Part shown: piece after piece, positions 1 to 11,279 of the stretch
Position numbering within the stretch: the first letter of the stretch is position 1
How the letters are laid out: the number at the start of each line of letters is the position of its first letter
Assembly (NCBI GenBank): GCA_001312405.1
Contig: BBDR01000015.1
Location: 42,003 to 106,002, forward strand
Source of the DNA: Clostridium sp. NkU-1
GTDB lineage: Bacteria; Bacillota_A; Clostridia; Lachnospirales; Lachnospiraceae
Reading direction: 5' to 3'
Length of the DNA: 64,000 nucleotides
Program-made: the position numbers and the translations under genes
Notes under the pieces: model-generated
The model's database searches: none
Told to the model about the DNA's origin: nothing
What the model saw: the letters and a program-made list of their open reading frames with translations, nothing else

Positions 1-2248
1 CAAGCTGGATAAGAATATCAAGCACACCATTGAGGTTGTGGTGGACCGTCTTGCGATCCGGGAAGGAATCGAAAAGCGTCTGACCGATTCCATTGAGACG
101 GTTATGGAGCTGGCAAGCGGTCTGATGACCGTGGATGTGGTGGATGGACAGCCCATTAATTTCAGCCAGAGCTTTTCCTGTCCGGACTGCGGCATCAGCA
201 TTGATGAGGTGGAGCCCAGAAGCTTTTCCTTTAACAATCCTTTCGGTGCCTGCCCGGATTGTTTTGGACTTGGATATAAGATGGAATTTGACGAGGATCT
301 GATGATCCGGATAAGAGCTTAAGCATTGACCAGGGAGCCATTGTGGTGCTGGGCTGGCAGTCCTGTACGGATAAGGGCAGCTATACCCGGGCTGTTTTGG
401 AAGCCCTTGCGAAGGAATATAAATTCCGGCTGGATACGCCGTTTGAGGATTACCCTAAGGAAATTCATGACGTTCTCATTAATGGAACCAATGGAAAGGA
501 AGTAAAGGTCCATTATAAAGGACAGAGGGGAGAGGGCATTTATGACGTGGCCTTTGAGGGGCTGGTTCAGAATGTTGCCCGGAGATACCGGGAGACTTAC
601 TCCGAGTCCTCCAAGGCAGAATATGAATCCTTTATGCGGATCACTCCCTGTCCTTCCTGCGGGGGATGAGGCTGAAAAAAGAGTCTCTTGCTGTTACGGT
701 GGGGGATAAGAACATTTACGAAGCAACCAATATGTCCATTGTTAAGTTCCGGAATTTTATGGACGAGATGGAACTGACCCCTATGCAGCACGCCATTGGA
801 GACCAGATTTTAAAGGAAATACGGGCCAGGATTTCATTCCTCATTGATGTTGGACTTGACTATCTGACCCTCACCCGTGCTACAGGAACCCTGTCCGGCG
901 GCGAAGCCCAGAGAATCCGTCTTGCGACCCAGATCGGTTCCGGCCTGGTAGGCGTGGCTTATATTCTGGACGAGCCAAGCATCGGCCTTCATCAGAGGGA
1001 TAATGATAAATTACTAAAGACTTTTGCATCTGCGGGATTTGGGAAACAGCGTGATCGTGGTGGAGCATGACGAGGATACCATGATGGCAGCGGATTACAT
1101 TGTGGATATCGGCCCGGGTGCCGGGGAACACGGTGGAAATGTGGTGGCTACGGGGAATGCCAGGCAGATCATGAAGAATAAGAATTCCATTACAGGCGCT
1201 TATTTAAGCGGACGGATTAAAATTCCGGTTCCAAAGGAGAGAAGGCAGCCTGCCGGTTATCTGACTGTTAAGGGTGCAGCAGAGAACAATTTAAAAAACA
1301 TTGACGTGACCTTTCCTCTGGGAGTCATGACCTGTGTAACTGGTGTATCCGGTTCTGGAAAGAGCTCTCTGGTCAACGAGATCCTTTACAAATCTCTGGC
1401 GAGAAAATTGAACCGTGCCAGGATCATTCCGGGAAAACATAAGGCAATTGAGGGAACAGAGCAGCTGGATAAGATCATTGCCATCGATCAGTCCCCGATT
1501 GGGCGGACACCAAGGTCCAATCCGGCAACCTACACGGGAGTATTTGATTTAATCCGTGACTTATTTGCTTCCACTCCTGACGCAAAGGCAAAGGGATATT
1601 CCAAGGGACGTTTCAGCTTTAATGTAAAAGGCGGACGCTGCGAAGCCTGCAGCGGCGACGGAATCATTAAGATCGAGATGCATTTCCTTCCCGATGTTTT
1701 TGTTCCCTGTGAAGTCTGTGGCGGAAAACGGTATAACCGTGAGACACTGGATGTAAAATACAAGGGAAAAAAATATTTATGACGTCCTGAATATGACAGT
1801 AGAAGAAGCGTTGAAATTTTTTTGAAAATGTTCCTTCCATTGCAAGGAAGATTTCCACTCTCAATGATGTGGGACTTTCCTATATCAGGCTGGGACAGCG
1901 TCTACGGAGCTTTCGGGCGGAGAAGCCCAGAGAATCAAGCTGGCTACGGAGCTGAGCAAGCGGGGAACAGGAAAGACTATTTACATTCTGGACGAGCCTA
2001 CGACCGGTCTTCACTTTGCGGATGTCCATAAGCTGATCGAGATTTTACGTAAGCTGTCGGAAGGCGGCAATACGGTGGTTGTTATTGAACACAACCTGGA
2101 TGTGATCAAGACTGCAGATTACCTCATTGACATCGGACCGGAGGGCGGCGAAAAGGGCGGTACCATAATCGCCCAGGGCACGCCGGAAGAGGTGGCGGAA
2201 TGCCCTTCTTCATACACAGGATATTATGTGAAAAGATATTTAGAATAG
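1..2248 (+). CDS. uvrA: Excinuclease ABC subunit A, 5'-truncated and frameshifted
   Basis: DNA-damage recognition ATPase of the UvrABC nucleotide excision repair complex. The first ~200 residues lie outside the window. Visible in order: a CPDC zinc module near 180-250, a CPSCGG half near 650, an ABC signature ([12 protein letters not shown]) with Walker B ([11 protein letters not shown]) near 890-1000, the second Walker A (GVSGSGKSS) near 1345, a second zinc module (CEAC...CEVCGG) near 1640-1725, a second signature near 1915 and [11 protein letters not shown] near 1990. The reading frame breaks near 320, 665, 1020, 1770, 1820 and 1910, mostly at short homopolymers, yet the protein continues across every break. 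Sequencing error is more likely than decay. The stop is TAG at 2246-2248. Confidence 0.93.
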
Positions 2249-2303
2249 GCTTTTTTGGCTGAATGAGATAAGGTTGAGAAGAATATCTTCTGGCTTTGAA
2301 TTT

Positions 2304-2343
2304 ATGAATCAAGTGGATGTGTAAGCATATCTGCTTGATTCAT
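2304..2343 (+). terminator. Hairpin after uvrA, copy A of a 40-nt repeat
   Basis: A 10-bp perfect stem (ATGAATCAAG / CTTGATTCAT) encloses a second inner helix (GATGTG / CATATC). The following T-run is weak. A structurally equivalent copy with compensatory changes lies at 30684-30723, so this may be a small repeat family rather than only a terminator. Confidence 0.6.
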
Positions 2344-2477
2344 TCATTTATAAAAATTAAAAAGAGTTGGGAAAACAGGGCAGGGAAGATTTCAAGAAAA
2401 TACTTGTCAAGCAAGTGGAAGTAGAATATAATGTAACCCAAAGCTTTATTGTTGAAGACTATATTAGGAGGAATACC

Positions 2478-4019
2478 GTGGAGAGAGAAATGATTATCGT
2501 TCTGGATTTCGGTGGACAATACAACCAGTTGATTGCCAGAAGGGTCAGAGAATGCAATGTTTACTGTGAGGTTCATCCCCACACACTGTCACTGGACAAG
2601 ATCAAAGAAATGAATCCGAAAGGAATCATTTTTACTGGTGGTCCAAACAGCGTATATAAGGAGGAATCTCCCCGCTGTACGAAGGAAATCTTTGAAATGG
2701 GAATACCGATTCTGGGAATCTGCTACGGTTCTCAGTTAATGGCATATATGCTGGGCGGCAAGGTTGCCACAGCGCCTGTCAGTGAATACGGCAAGACAGA
2801 AGTTGACATAGAGGCTGACAGTAAAATTTTAGAAAATGTAAGCTCCAAAACGGTCTGCTGGATGAGCCATACGGATTATGTAGAGAAAGCGCCGGAAGGG
2901 TTCCATGTTACAGCTCATACTCCGGCGTGCCCAGTTGCTGGTATGGAATGCGAGGAGCGCGGCCTTTATGCCGTACAGTTCCATCCTGAGGTTATGCATA
3001 CCCAGGAGGGCACCAAGATGCTTTCCAATTTTGTTTATAATGTCTGCAAGTGCTCCGGTGACTGGAAGATGGACTCCTTTGTGGAGGCTTCCATTGCGGC
3101 CATCAGGGAAAAGGTTGGAGACGGCAAGGTGCTTTGCGCCTTATCCGGCGGTGTAGACTCCTCCGTAGCTGCAGTTATGCTGGCAAAGGCTGTCGGAAAA
3201 CAGCTTACCTGTGTATTTGTTGATCACGGCCTTCTTCGTAAGAACGAGGGAGATGAGGTTGAGGCTGTATTTGGGCCGGAGGGACCTTATGATTTGAATT
3301 TTATCCGCGTAAATGCCCAGGACCGCTTTTATGGCAAGCTGGCAGGAGTGGAAGATCCTGAGAGAAAGCGCAAGATCATTGGCGAGGAGTTTATCCGTGT
3401 GTTTGAGGATGAGGCTAAGAAGATCGGAACAGTGGATTTCTTTGTACAGGGAACCATTTATCCTGACGTGATCGAGTCCGGTCTTGGTAAGTCTGCTGTG
3501 ATCAAGTCCCATCACAATGTGGGAGGACTTCCTGAGCATGTGGATTTTAAAGAAATTATTGAGCCTTTGAGGCTGCTGTTTAAGGATGAAGTGAGAAAGG
3601 CAGGCCTGGAGCTTGGTATTCCGGAATATTTGGTTTACCGTCAGCCATTCCCAGGTCCGGGACTTGGCGTCCGGATCATCGGTGCAATTACCCCTGAGAA
3701 GGTGAGAATCGTTCAGGAGGCAGATGCGATCTATAGAGAAGAGATTGCTAAAGCTGGTGTTGATAAGGGACTTGGACAGTACTTTGCAGCATTGACTAAT
3801 ATGCGTTCAGTTGGCTGCATGGGAGATGAGAGAACCTATGATTATGCCATCGCACTGAGAGCAGTGCTAACTTCTGACTTTATGACGGCTGAATCTGCGG
3901 AACTGCCTTGGGAGGTTTTAGGGACAGTGACCAGAAGAATTGTGAATGAAGTGAAGGGCGTGAACCGGGTGCTTTATGATTGTACGGGGAAACCGCCGGC
4001 TACGATTGAATTTGAGTAA
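2478..4019 (+). CDS. guaA: GMP synthase (glutamine-hydrolysing)
   Basis: Converts XMP to GMP with glutamine and ATP, the last step of guanine nucleotide synthesis. Intact, 513 aa, the usual family length. The N-terminal class I amidotransferase domain has the nucleophile Cys in GICYG and the His/Glu pair in QFHPEVMHT. The ATP-pyrophosphatase domain has the P-loop LSGGVDSSV, and the C-terminus ends canonically in PPATIEFE. I chose GTG 2478 because AGGAGG (2466-2471) sits 6 nt upstream. Translation is open further 5', but that stretch does not resemble GuaA. The gene appears monocistronic, with a strong terminator behind it. The 230-base leader from 2249 shows only the hairpin at 2304-2343. I saw no convincing purine riboswitch. 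Confidence 0.97.
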   Translation: MEREMIIVLDFGGQYNQLIARRVRECNVYCEVHPHTLSLDKIKEMNPKGIIFTGGPNSVYKEESPRCTKEIFEMGIPILGICYGSQLMAYMLGGKVATAPVSEYGKTEVDIEADSKILENVSSKTVCWMSHTDYVEKAPEGFHVTAHTPACPVAGMECEERGLYAVQFHPEVMHTQEGTKMLSNFVYNVCKCSGDWKMDSFVEASIAAIREKVGDGKVLCALSGGVDSSVAAVMLAKAVGKQLTCVFVDHGLLRKNEGDEVEAVFGPEGPYDLNFIRVNAQDRFYGKLAGVEDPERKRKIIGEEFIRVFEDEAKKIGTVDFFVQGTIYPDVIESGLGKSAVIKSHHNVGGLPEHVDFKEIIEPLRLLFKDEVRKAGLELGIPEYLVYRQPFPGPGLGVRIIGAITPEKVRIVQEADAIYREEIAKAGVDKGLGQYFAALTNMRSVGCMGDERTYDYAIALRAVLTSDFMTAESAELPWEVLGTVTRRIVNEVKGVNRVLYDCTGKPPATIEFE

Positions 4020-4023
4020 ACTA

Positions 4024-4069
4024 TAAAGAGTCAGAAATCCTTGTAAATTCAAGGATTTCTGACTCTTTA
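4024..4069 (+). terminator. Terminator after guaA
   Basis: About 20 bp of perfect stem (AAAGAGTCAGAAATCCTTG and its complement) around a 6-nt loop, directly after the guaA stop. It probably works in both directions, since the next gene is convergent. Confidence 0.85.
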
Positions 4070-4129
4070 TGAATAGAGGCGATTCCGGTGTTTCTTTTTT
4101 TTACTTTGGATCTAAAGCGGCTCTGTTTT

Positions 4130-5011
4130 TTATTTGAGAGTTTTATCGTGAAAGTAATATTGCAATGCTTTCATAATATATTCGGAAGCACCGGCTCCAT
4201 ATTTTTTATCAGTGATTTCCCTGACAGTATCATGGGAATAGCTTTCTATTACCATATCCCAGAAGCCATCACCCATATCTATCCCTAAATTGTTTTCGCT
4301 GTAAAACTCCATTATTTCGTGAACAGTATCCTGAATTTCTCTAGAAGCAGCATCTTTCGTTAAATCAGAAGTTAAATTCATGTATAAATCATTGCTTTTC
4401 TGCAATAGTTCGTCCTTATTTTTGGCGAGTTCTTTTGATTGTTCCATTAAATCCGAAAAATGTTCCAGATTGTATTTCATGGCTTCTGTATATTTTTCAA
4501 TACTTCCAAATTGTTTAATGGCAAGTTTGGCTACGTTGGATTCATCATCTTTAATTTTTTTGTATAAGCTGATTGAAGTTTTCGATGCTGCCCCAATGCT
4601 TTATAACATCGTCTTCCTTTTGATTTTTGAATTGCTCCAATGCTTCGATATATTCATTTAGGTCAAATTCTTTAAAACTCATGCACTGTTCTCCTTTTTC
4701 TAATCGATCCAGAAGCTCAATAAGTTTGTCTATGCGATCACGTTTTAAACAGAGTAACTTCTTTTGCTTCTTAAAAGCTTCCATTTTATCAAATTCTGGT
4801 TTTTGCAGTATTTCATTAATTTCTTTCAGTTTAAAATCCAGTTCTTTAAAAAAATAAAATTTGCTGCAGCTTTTGCAAGACTTCATCGCTGTATAAGCGA
4901 TAACCAGATGGTGTTAATTCACTTGGTTTTAAAAGACCAATTTCATCATAGTATTGCAGCGTGCGTGTGCTGATACCTGTTAATTCAGCAACCTGGCTTA
5001 TAGTTTTCATG
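4130..5011 (-). CDS. MerR-family regulator with TipAS-like effector domain
   Basis: The N-terminal MerR winged helix (TISQVAELTGISTRTLQYYDE, residues ~2-22) is followed by a coiled-coil dimerisation helix and an all-helical C-terminal domain typical of TipAS antibiotic-sensing proteins (TipA, SkgA, Mta class). Total length is about 290 aa. ATG 5011 is the MKTISQ start. Two single-base shifts, near 4855 and 4550 in A/T runs, split the frame. It is probably an autoregulated sensor of a hydrophobic drug or peptide; the ligand cannot be read from the sequence. No transporter gene is adjacent, so the target may be only its own promoter or lie elsewhere. Confidence 0.8.
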
Positions 5012-5093
5012 ATTATCAGCCCCTTTAACTTGAATAATTGAGAGAACAATTCAGATATTTGCCGGCGAATATTCTGTTTCGTTCCATGACTAA

Positions 5094-5124
5094 ATGGTAC
5101 ACTATCACGTTACGTAGTAGTCAA
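5094..5124 (-). promoter_or_regulatory. MerR-type promoter and operator with 19-bp spacer
   Basis: On the minus strand, -35 TTGACT (5119-5124) and -10 TACCAT (5094-5099) are 19 bp apart, the overlong spacing characteristic of MerR-controlled promoters. The spacer holds a dyad (ACTAnTACGTaACGTnATAGT-like). It faces the TipAS-like regulator and implies autoregulation. Confidence 0.7.
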
Positions 5125-5450
5125 GTCTTTTCTGCATATTTTAATGTATTATTTTTGGGATGTAGTTTAACAGTAATTTACTTTGTCCTCAGACCCAATT
5201 TTAGAGATCGGATCAGAAATGGAACGATAAAGATTCTTTTAGTATTTCCATTAAATCATCACATTTGTATTGTAAAAACGGTCATTGATATAGTAAAGTA
5301 GAATCTGCAACCACCAGTTGACAAATTATATAGCGCACTTGGTAGTTGTCAACCGTTGAAAATGCTATAATGCAGACAGTCATATATCACCAGGTGAACG
5401 CAGATATTTATTACAGTGCATTTGAAGATGGAATGACATAAATAAATTTT
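5125..5450. other. Intergenic region between divergent regulators
   Basis: No convincing gene. An inverted repeat, GTTGACAA (5317-5324) and TTGTCAAC (5346-5353), lies just upstream of an extended -10 (TGcTATAAT, 5363-5371) facing the downstream HTH gene. It is a plausible operator and promoter for that gene. Confidence 0.5.
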
Positions 5451-5466
5451 GAAAGGAAGGTGCATT

Positions 5467-6467
5467 GTGATATTAGCAGAAAAAATTATTGCATTGCGTA
5501 AGAAGGCCGGATGGTCCCAGGAGGAACTGGCTTACCAGATGGGCGTATCAAGGCAGTCCGTATCCAAGTGGGAGTCCGGAACTTCAATTCCTGATTTAGA
5601 ACGAATTTTAAAACTTAGTCAGGTATTTGATGTCAGCACGGATTATTTATTAAAGGAAGAGATGGAGACAGCCCCGGCATCTATTACCATGGAATCTGAT
5701 TGCGATGAGGTACAAAAGACGGTTACTCTGGAAATGGCCAATCATTTCATAGAGACCAAGATCCGCGGAGCGAAAAAAAGTGGCATCAGGGATAGCGGCT
5801 TATATTTTGTCTCCTGTCGTGCTGATTTTTCTGGGAGGATTATCAGAATTAAAGGATGTAAATATCAGTGAAAACATGGCAGGAGGATTTGGGGTGGCCA
5901 TATTGCTTCTGATTGTTGGTATTGCCACAGTGTTTTTTTGTAATGCATGGAATGAAAATGGAATCTTACCAATATTTAGAGAAAGAAGTTTTTCGTCTGG
6001 AATATGGAGTGGAAGGGATAGTACGGAAAAGGATGGCAGAGTATGAAGGAACCTATAGAATCTGTAATGTGGCAGGTGTTTTCCTATGTATTATCTGTGC
6101 TTTGCCATTGATGACAGCGATTGCGTTAAGCAGTTCAAGCCTTGTCTATGTAATGTGCGTTGATTTCCTGCTGATCATAGTAGCCTGTGCTGTATTTTTG
6201 TTCGTAATAGCAGGAGAGAAAAAAAAGGCTGTTTTCAGATGCTGCTGCAGGAGGGGGATTATACGGCAGAGAAAAAAACTGGAAAAGAAGCGGACAGAAC
6301 ACCTGCATGCAATCTATTGGTGTACCATTACCGCAGTGTACCTTGGCATCAGTTTTTATACGGGAAATTGGAGCAGGACATGGATCATCTGGCCTTGTGC
6401 AGGAATCATGTATGGGGCAGTGCGGGCGTCAGCTGCTGCTTTGAAAGGTAAGAAAATGCATAATTAA
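5467..6467 (+). CDS. Xre-family HTH regulator with C-terminal membrane domain
   Basis: The first ~65 residues form a Cro/CI-type helix-turn-helix ([19 protein letters not shown], then [10 protein letters not shown]). A linker and at least four hydrophobic segments follow in the C-terminal ~200 residues, so it is a membrane-anchored DNA-binding protein. GTG 5467 lies 6 nt after GAAAGGAAGG. The frame breaks near 5777 (A7), 5935 (T7) and 6222 (A8). Such proteins are common in Lachnospiraceae; the signal is unknown. It is transcribed away from the MerR gene. Confidence 0.7.
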
Positions 6468-6538
6468 CCGAGTGAATTATGTTTCAGGTAAATCTACATC
6501 CCAACAGCTTTTGTATTTAAATATCTAAAACAACTATT

Positions 6539-6641
6539 AAAAATCCAGACCCTTCCTGTTTGATGTGTCCCCAAAAAGTCAGACCTAAAAAATCTAACGA
6601 TTGGAGGTCACATCAATTATAAGAATAGGGTCTGGATTTTT
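6539..6641. repeat. Nested inverted-repeat element between convergent genes
   Basis: Perfect 14-bp arms (AAAAATCCAGACCC 6539-6552 and its complement 6628-6641) enclose a second pair (GATGTG 6562-6567 / CACATC 6609-6614) and a third (GACCT 6582-6586 / AGGTC 6605-6609). It can act as a bidirectional terminator for the convergent genes. The core resembles terminal sequence of IS3-type elements, so an insertion-sequence remnant is possible. I cannot confirm that. Confidence 0.5.
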
Positions 6642-6651
6642 ATGAAGAATA

Positions 6652-7769
6652 TTATCGTGCGAAAAGCGTGATGTAGTTACGCATAATGGCATACCGTCCT
6701 TCTGGCGTCAATTTTACCAAACCACCGGATAGCTGAACACAGTCCTCCCGTTCTAAAGATCTGATGATTATCGAAGTAAACTCACCAGTCCAGTGCAGAT
6801 GCGTCTTTATGGTATCAACGCCTGCTTCCGCATTTTCTTCTGCACTGTTCTCATGATTAGAAAGGTGAAAAAGCAGCGTCGCTTTAGCAAACTCCAGTCT
6901 CTGATTCCTCCGTCTGAGAAGTGAACGGATCAGTCCTCTGCGAGGTGCAAAAATAAACACAAGGAAGAAGACCAATCCAGTTATCACAGCCATGCTGCCT
7001 GCAATGGAAACATCCAGCAGTGCTGCCGCCTGATACCCCAGAATTCCGTTGACTGCTCCAATGATCCCGCTTAAAATCAGCATCCATTTTAAATCGTCTG
7101 TCAGCAGATAAGCCGTCACTGGAGGGCCGATCATAAAGCTACCACCAGCACAGATCCTACTGCCTGAAATGCCCCGACTGTGGTAAGGGATACCAGTGTC
7201 ATCAGCCCGTAATGCACCAATGCAGGGGAAAAGCCCAGCACAGCGGCCAGCATGGGATCAAAGGTCGCTATCTTTAGTTCTTTAAAGAAAATGATAATCG
7301 CCGCCAGATTGATCAGCAGCAGAACCCCTGTTGTATAAATGGCTTTTGCCCCCATATCCACGCCGCCTATGACCATACGGTCAAAAGGAGCAAAAGCCAG
7401 CTCTCCCAATAGTACCGAGTCAGTATCCAGGTGAACCGAGCCGGCATAACGTGTAATCAGGATAATGGCTATGGAAAAGAGCAGGGGGAACACCACGCCG
7501 ATGGCGGCATCCTCCGCCAGCAGCCGTGTCCGGCTCAGCAGCTCCGTCAGCCACACAGTCACCACTCCCATCAGTGCGGCACCCATAATCAGCAAAGGCG
7601 AGGAAAGATCGTGGGTGACGAAAAATGTGAGCACAATTCCCAATAGAATCGTATGGGTAATGGAATCCGACATCATTGACATTTTACGAAGTACCAGAAA
7701 TGTTCCGGGGAGAGCACAGGCCACAGCTACAATAACGGCTATGATTTGAATTTCAATTTGCGGTGCCAT
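6652..7769 (-). CDS. Metal ABC transporter permease with C-terminal winged-helix extension
   Basis: TroD/ZnuB/MntB-type inner-membrane permease, the last gene of the metal operon. The N-terminal ~270 residues give the family's hydrophobic segments and its conserved AVGSVLVVAL / MIGPPVTAYLL stretch. A soluble tail of about 85 residues follows (from RNQRLEFAKA to the stop) and reads like a winged helix (LEREDCVQLSGGLVKLTPEG). Ordinary TroD proteins lack this tail. ATG 7769 has AAGGAGGTG upstream and overlaps the end of the preceding permease gene by 17 nt. One missing base near 7134 splits the frame. Confidence 0.82.
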
Positions 7770-8678
7770 CCGATACACCTCCTTCCAGCTTATATAAAAC
7801 CTTGTTTTTTCTGCGTTGATATACTCTGTGCAAAACACCGCGCCCAGGAGCGAACAGAATGCTGATGATCACGATGACGCTAACACAAACCACGATAGCC
7901 GGGCCTGTGGGCAGCTTTGGAACGAGAGAACTGGCTGCCGTTCCTGAGATGCCGGATACGGCTCCGAAAAGTGCTGAGAGCGTCACCATGACCCATAGCT
8001 TATTGGTCCACTGGCGTGCGGCAACCGCAGGAGTAATCAGCATGGCGCTCATGAGGATAACGCCCACCGTCTGCAATCCGATAATGATTGCCAGCACGAC
8101 CATAAATGACAGCAGGAGATTTAGTTTCTTTGGGGAAAAGCCAAGGCTCTGGCAAAGTCGCTGTCAAAAGTGAAAAGCTTAAATTCCTTCCAGAACAGCA
8201 GCACCAGTACAAGCAATATAAGGCCGCAAATTACCATCAGAATGATATCCCGCTGTAAAAGCGTGGACGCCTGCCCGAAGATAAAGCGTTTAAGCCCAGC
8301 CTGATTGGAGTTTGGAATCTTCTGTACGTAGGTAAGCAGCACCAGGCCCAATCCAAAGAAAACGGACATTACCAGAGCCAGAGCACTGTCAAATTTTACG
8401 CGGGTATGACGCACAATACTGACAATGAACAGCGTTGCCAGCAAACCGGAAATAAGGGCGCCCAGCAGGAGAATTTCTGTATTTTTACTGCCTGACAGAA
8501 CAAAGGCCATCACTACTCCGGGGAGGGCAGCGTGGGATACTCCGTCTCCCAGAAGGCTCTGCCTGCGAAGCACTGCAAAGCTGCCGAGTACTCCGCTGAT
8601 CAGGCCTAGGAGGGCGGAACCAAGAGCCACTGTCTGGAATGTATAATCGGAAAATAATGAGATAATATTGTTAAACAT
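7753..8678 (-). CDS. Metal ABC transporter permease (TroC/MntB type)
   Basis: The first of two paired permeases, about 308 aa with 8-9 hydrophobic segments. The N-terminus carries the family's GVLGSFAVLRRQSLLGDGVSH region and the C-terminal half VGVILMSAMLITPAVAA. ATG 8678 overlaps the stop of the ATPase gene; GTG 8681 is an alternative. A frame break near 8130 falls in the T3G4 run. With its partner permease and the ATPase it forms the membrane core of a divalent-metal importer. Confidence 0.87.
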
Positions 8679-9431
8679 CACATCACACCCCTTAACAGCG
8701 CACCAGAGCTGTGGTAGGTCTTTTTCAAATTGTCTTCGTGGAATACTTCCTCCACAGGCCCACAGGCAACCACGCGCAGATTGATCAGGGTAACCCAGTC
8801 GAAATAATCAGGTACCGTCTGCAGATCGTGATGGACGACCACCACGGTTTTATTCTGTTCCTTCAGCTCTTTTAACAGTGCTACGATAGCCCGTTCCGTC
8901 TGAGCGTCTACCCCCTTGAAGGGTTCATCCATAAAATAGACTTCTGCTTCCTGTGCCAGGGCGCGGGCCAGGAAAACCCGTTGCTGTTGGCCGCCGGAGA
9001 GCTGGCTGATCTGACGGGAAGCATACTCCTGCATGCCCACCTTTGCCAGCATTTGTTTCGTCAGTTCTACATCCGATTTACTTGGGCGGCGGATCCAGCC
9101 TAACTTGCCGTAGCAGCCCATCAGCACCACATCCTGTACCGTGGCCGGAAAATCCCAGTCCACGCTGCCGCTTTGAGGTACATAGCCGATGCGGTTTTTC
9201 AAGGTACGTATATCTTCATTCCCGTCCAGAAACCGGACGGCTCCGGTGACAGGCTTTAAGAGCCCCAACATAGCTTTGATTAAGGTGGTTTTACCGGCCC
9301 CGTTTGGACCGACCACCGCCATCAGCTTTCCCTTTGGGATTTTTAAGTCAATATCCCAAAGGACAGGCTTGGCGTCATAGGCTACGGTTAAATCTTCTAC
9401 CTCCACCGCATAGTTTTGTTGTTTTTCCATA
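8678..9431 (-). CDS. Metal ABC transporter ATP-binding protein (TroB/MntA type)
   Basis: Intact ATPase that powers metal uptake. Walker A GPNGAGKTT, Q-loop region GYVPQSGSVDWDFP (typical of TroB/ZnuC), signature LSGGQQQR and Walker B VYFMDEPFKG followed by an H-loop (VVHHDL). ATG 9431 sits 7 nt after AGGAGG. An upstream GTG at 9448 would place that ribosome site inside the coding sequence and is rejected. Translationally coupled to the genes on both sides. Confidence 0.93.
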
Positions 9432-9444
9432 TGATTTCCTCCTG

Positions 9445-10384
9445 TCACTTTAAGGCATCCACAATTGTGTCAATATTTGCTTTAACGGTCAGGACATAAG
9501 TATCGGCTTCAGACTCGGCATCGCCTAGGGAGTCAGAATAAAGTTCCCCGCCGATGGAAACATCAAAGCCCTTCGCTTTTACCGCAGCCTGCAGCGCTTC
9601 AATGGTTTTTGGCGGTACGGAAGATTCTACGAAAATCGCCTTGATCTGCCGTTCCACAATAAAATTGGCCAGATCACTGACATCGGCTGTACCTGCTTCC
9701 GCATCGGTGCTGATGCCCTGCAGGCCCCGTACCTCAAATCCGTAGGCTTTGCCAAAGTATTGAAATGCATCGTGAGCGGTCACCAGTACGCGCTGTGACT
9801 CCGGCAGCTCAGCAGCCCTGCCGCGAATGTACGTATCCGTCTCATCAAGTTCTTTTAAGTAGGCGTCCAGATTTGCTTCATAATCTGCTTTTCCAGCGGG
9901 ATCGGCTTCTGCTAATCCTTTTGCAACGGTTTTAGCTGCATCCTTCCATAGGGAAACATCGAACCAGATATGAGGATCGTGGATGGAATTGTCATTCTCC
10001 CATGCAAGAAGCATGGATTCGTCTAAGCCCTTTTCAATGCAGATGACTGCAGGTCCCTGACTGGATAGATTTTCAAATATTTCCCCCATTTTTCCTTCCA
10101 GATGCAGGCCGTTATATACCACCACATCTGCTTTCTGCATCAGGGAAACATCTCCGGCACTGGCCTGATACAGGTGTGGGTCAATACCTGGCCCCATAAG
10201 GCCGTTTACTGTAACCCGTTCTCCGCCTATGACTGCAGTCAGATCAGCCAGCATGGTGGTGGTGGCTACAATATTTAATTTATCTTTTGAAGAGTCTGTG
10301 TTTACCGGCGGAGCAGAGCAGCCCGTAAGCAATAATGTGAAACTCAGGATCGTGCCAAGAAGGCCTTTGGTTTTTTTGATTCAT
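9445..10384 (-). CDS. Metal-binding lipoprotein (TroA/ZnuA family)
   Basis: Extracellular receptor that hands Mn, Fe or Zn to the permease. The N-terminus has a lipoprotein signal with lipobox LLTGC. Predicted metal ligands are His in GIDPHLYQA, His in NSIHDPHIWFDV, Glu in FVESSVPP, and a late Asp. The loop after the first His is short, with no His-rich stretch, which fits Mn/Fe better than the classical ZnuA pattern. ATG 10384 follows AGGAGG by 6 nt. One extra A in the A7 run near 10375 breaks the signal peptide; removing it restores a continuous frame. Confidence 0.9.
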
Positions 10385-10412
10385 GGGAAACCTCCTAAAA
10401 ATATATTTGGTG

Positions 10413-11068
10413 TCAAATCCCCTCGATCTCGTCTACATAGATTTGACAGGCGGCCTTATAACTGATTTGAACACGCCTGCCTTCCAGGTCAAGCGTCAGC
10501 GGCCCTTCATATGCCGCAGCTTCAATAATGCGGACAGAGCATCCGATGGTGATTCCACTTTCCTGCAGATAGTCCAGCAGTTCCTTTTCTTCCTTTACAC
10601 GCCGTATATGGGAAGCCGTGCCCATAGGAAGCAGATTCAAGGTCAGCAGCGGAGCGTGGTCGATTTGGCCGTCAGGATGGGGAATTGCGCTTCCGTGAGG
10701 CAATAGGCCGGGTAATTCAGAAACTGATCCAACCGGGCGGTAAGGCGTGGCGGTGTGATATGTTCCAGCAGTTCTGCGTCTTCATGCGCCTCACTCCATG
10801 AGTACCCAAGATGTCGCATCAGGAAAACCTCCCAGAGCCGGTGGCCCCTTACCAGTGAAATGGCAACCTGAATTCCCTCAGGCGTCAGGCACGAGCCTTT
10901 GTAAGGCTCATAATGAATCAGCCCTTCCCGATTCAGCTTTCCCAGCATTTCTGTCACAGAAGCGGGAGCGATCTGCAAAGTTTCCGCAATCTGCTTATTG
11001 TTTACCAGTTCTTCCATGCCTCCCAGCTTATAAATAGCTTTTAAATAATCTTCTTTGTTTGGTGTCAT
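10413..11068 (-). CDS. DtxR/MntR-family metal-dependent repressor
   Basis: Full-length class: N-terminal winged helix (residues ~1-65, NKQIAETLQIAPASVTEML), a dimerisation/metal-binding domain (HRLWEVFLMRHLGYSW...HEDAELLEH) and a C-terminal SH3/FeoA-like domain (GCSVRIIEA...LDLEGRRVQIS). The frame breaks near 10690 inside the conserved CPHGSAIPHPDG region. I prefer ATG 11068, 8 nt after GGAGG; ATG 11092 is possible. As first large gene of the operon, next to a perfect palindromic operator, it very probably represses its own transporter when metal is plentiful. Confidence 0.88.
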
Positions 11069-11142
11069 TTTATCTTCCTCCGTTTTAGACATATAAACCC
11101 CGCCATTGGCGTGGGTAAGGATATTGTTTAAAGAGTGTTCTT

Positions 11143-11247
11143 TTATACCGCTAAAACTTTCCCGATCCATCCAATCAACAGGATAAGGGCGGTTACTGTT
11201 AATGCAGGCATCTTACTGCGAAAAAGCTGTTTTGTACAAATATTCAT
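11143..11247 (-). CDS. 34-aa single-pass membrane peptide
   Basis: Begins at ATG 11247 behind a strong AGGAGG and ends at TAA 11143-11145. A short basic N-terminus (KQLFRSK) precedes one hydrophobic helix (ALTVTALILLIGWIGKVLAV). It is the first reading frame after the metal-responsive operator, between promoter and repressor gene. Position and start signal argue that it is translated. I do not recognise a family. It could assist the metal transporter or act as a translational leader. Confidence 0.6.
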   Translation of the reverse strand: MNICTKQLFRSKMPALTVTALILLIGWIGKVLAV

Positions 11248-11279
11248 AATTTCCTCCTGTTGTGTTGTTTTAAATATTA

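Noticed and set aside
2249..2477. Purine riboswitch before guaA
   Set aside because: No conserved purine-aptamer blocks could be found; only the 40-nt repeat hairpin is present.
5038..5301. 87-codon open frame on the plus strand upstream of the HTH gene
   Set aside because: It overlaps the MerR promoter, has no ribosome site, and shows AT-rich composition without a recognisable domain.
7431..8646. Open frames antisense to the metal permease genes
   Set aside because: They mirror strong permease coding on the minus strand and have no ribosome sites or domains.
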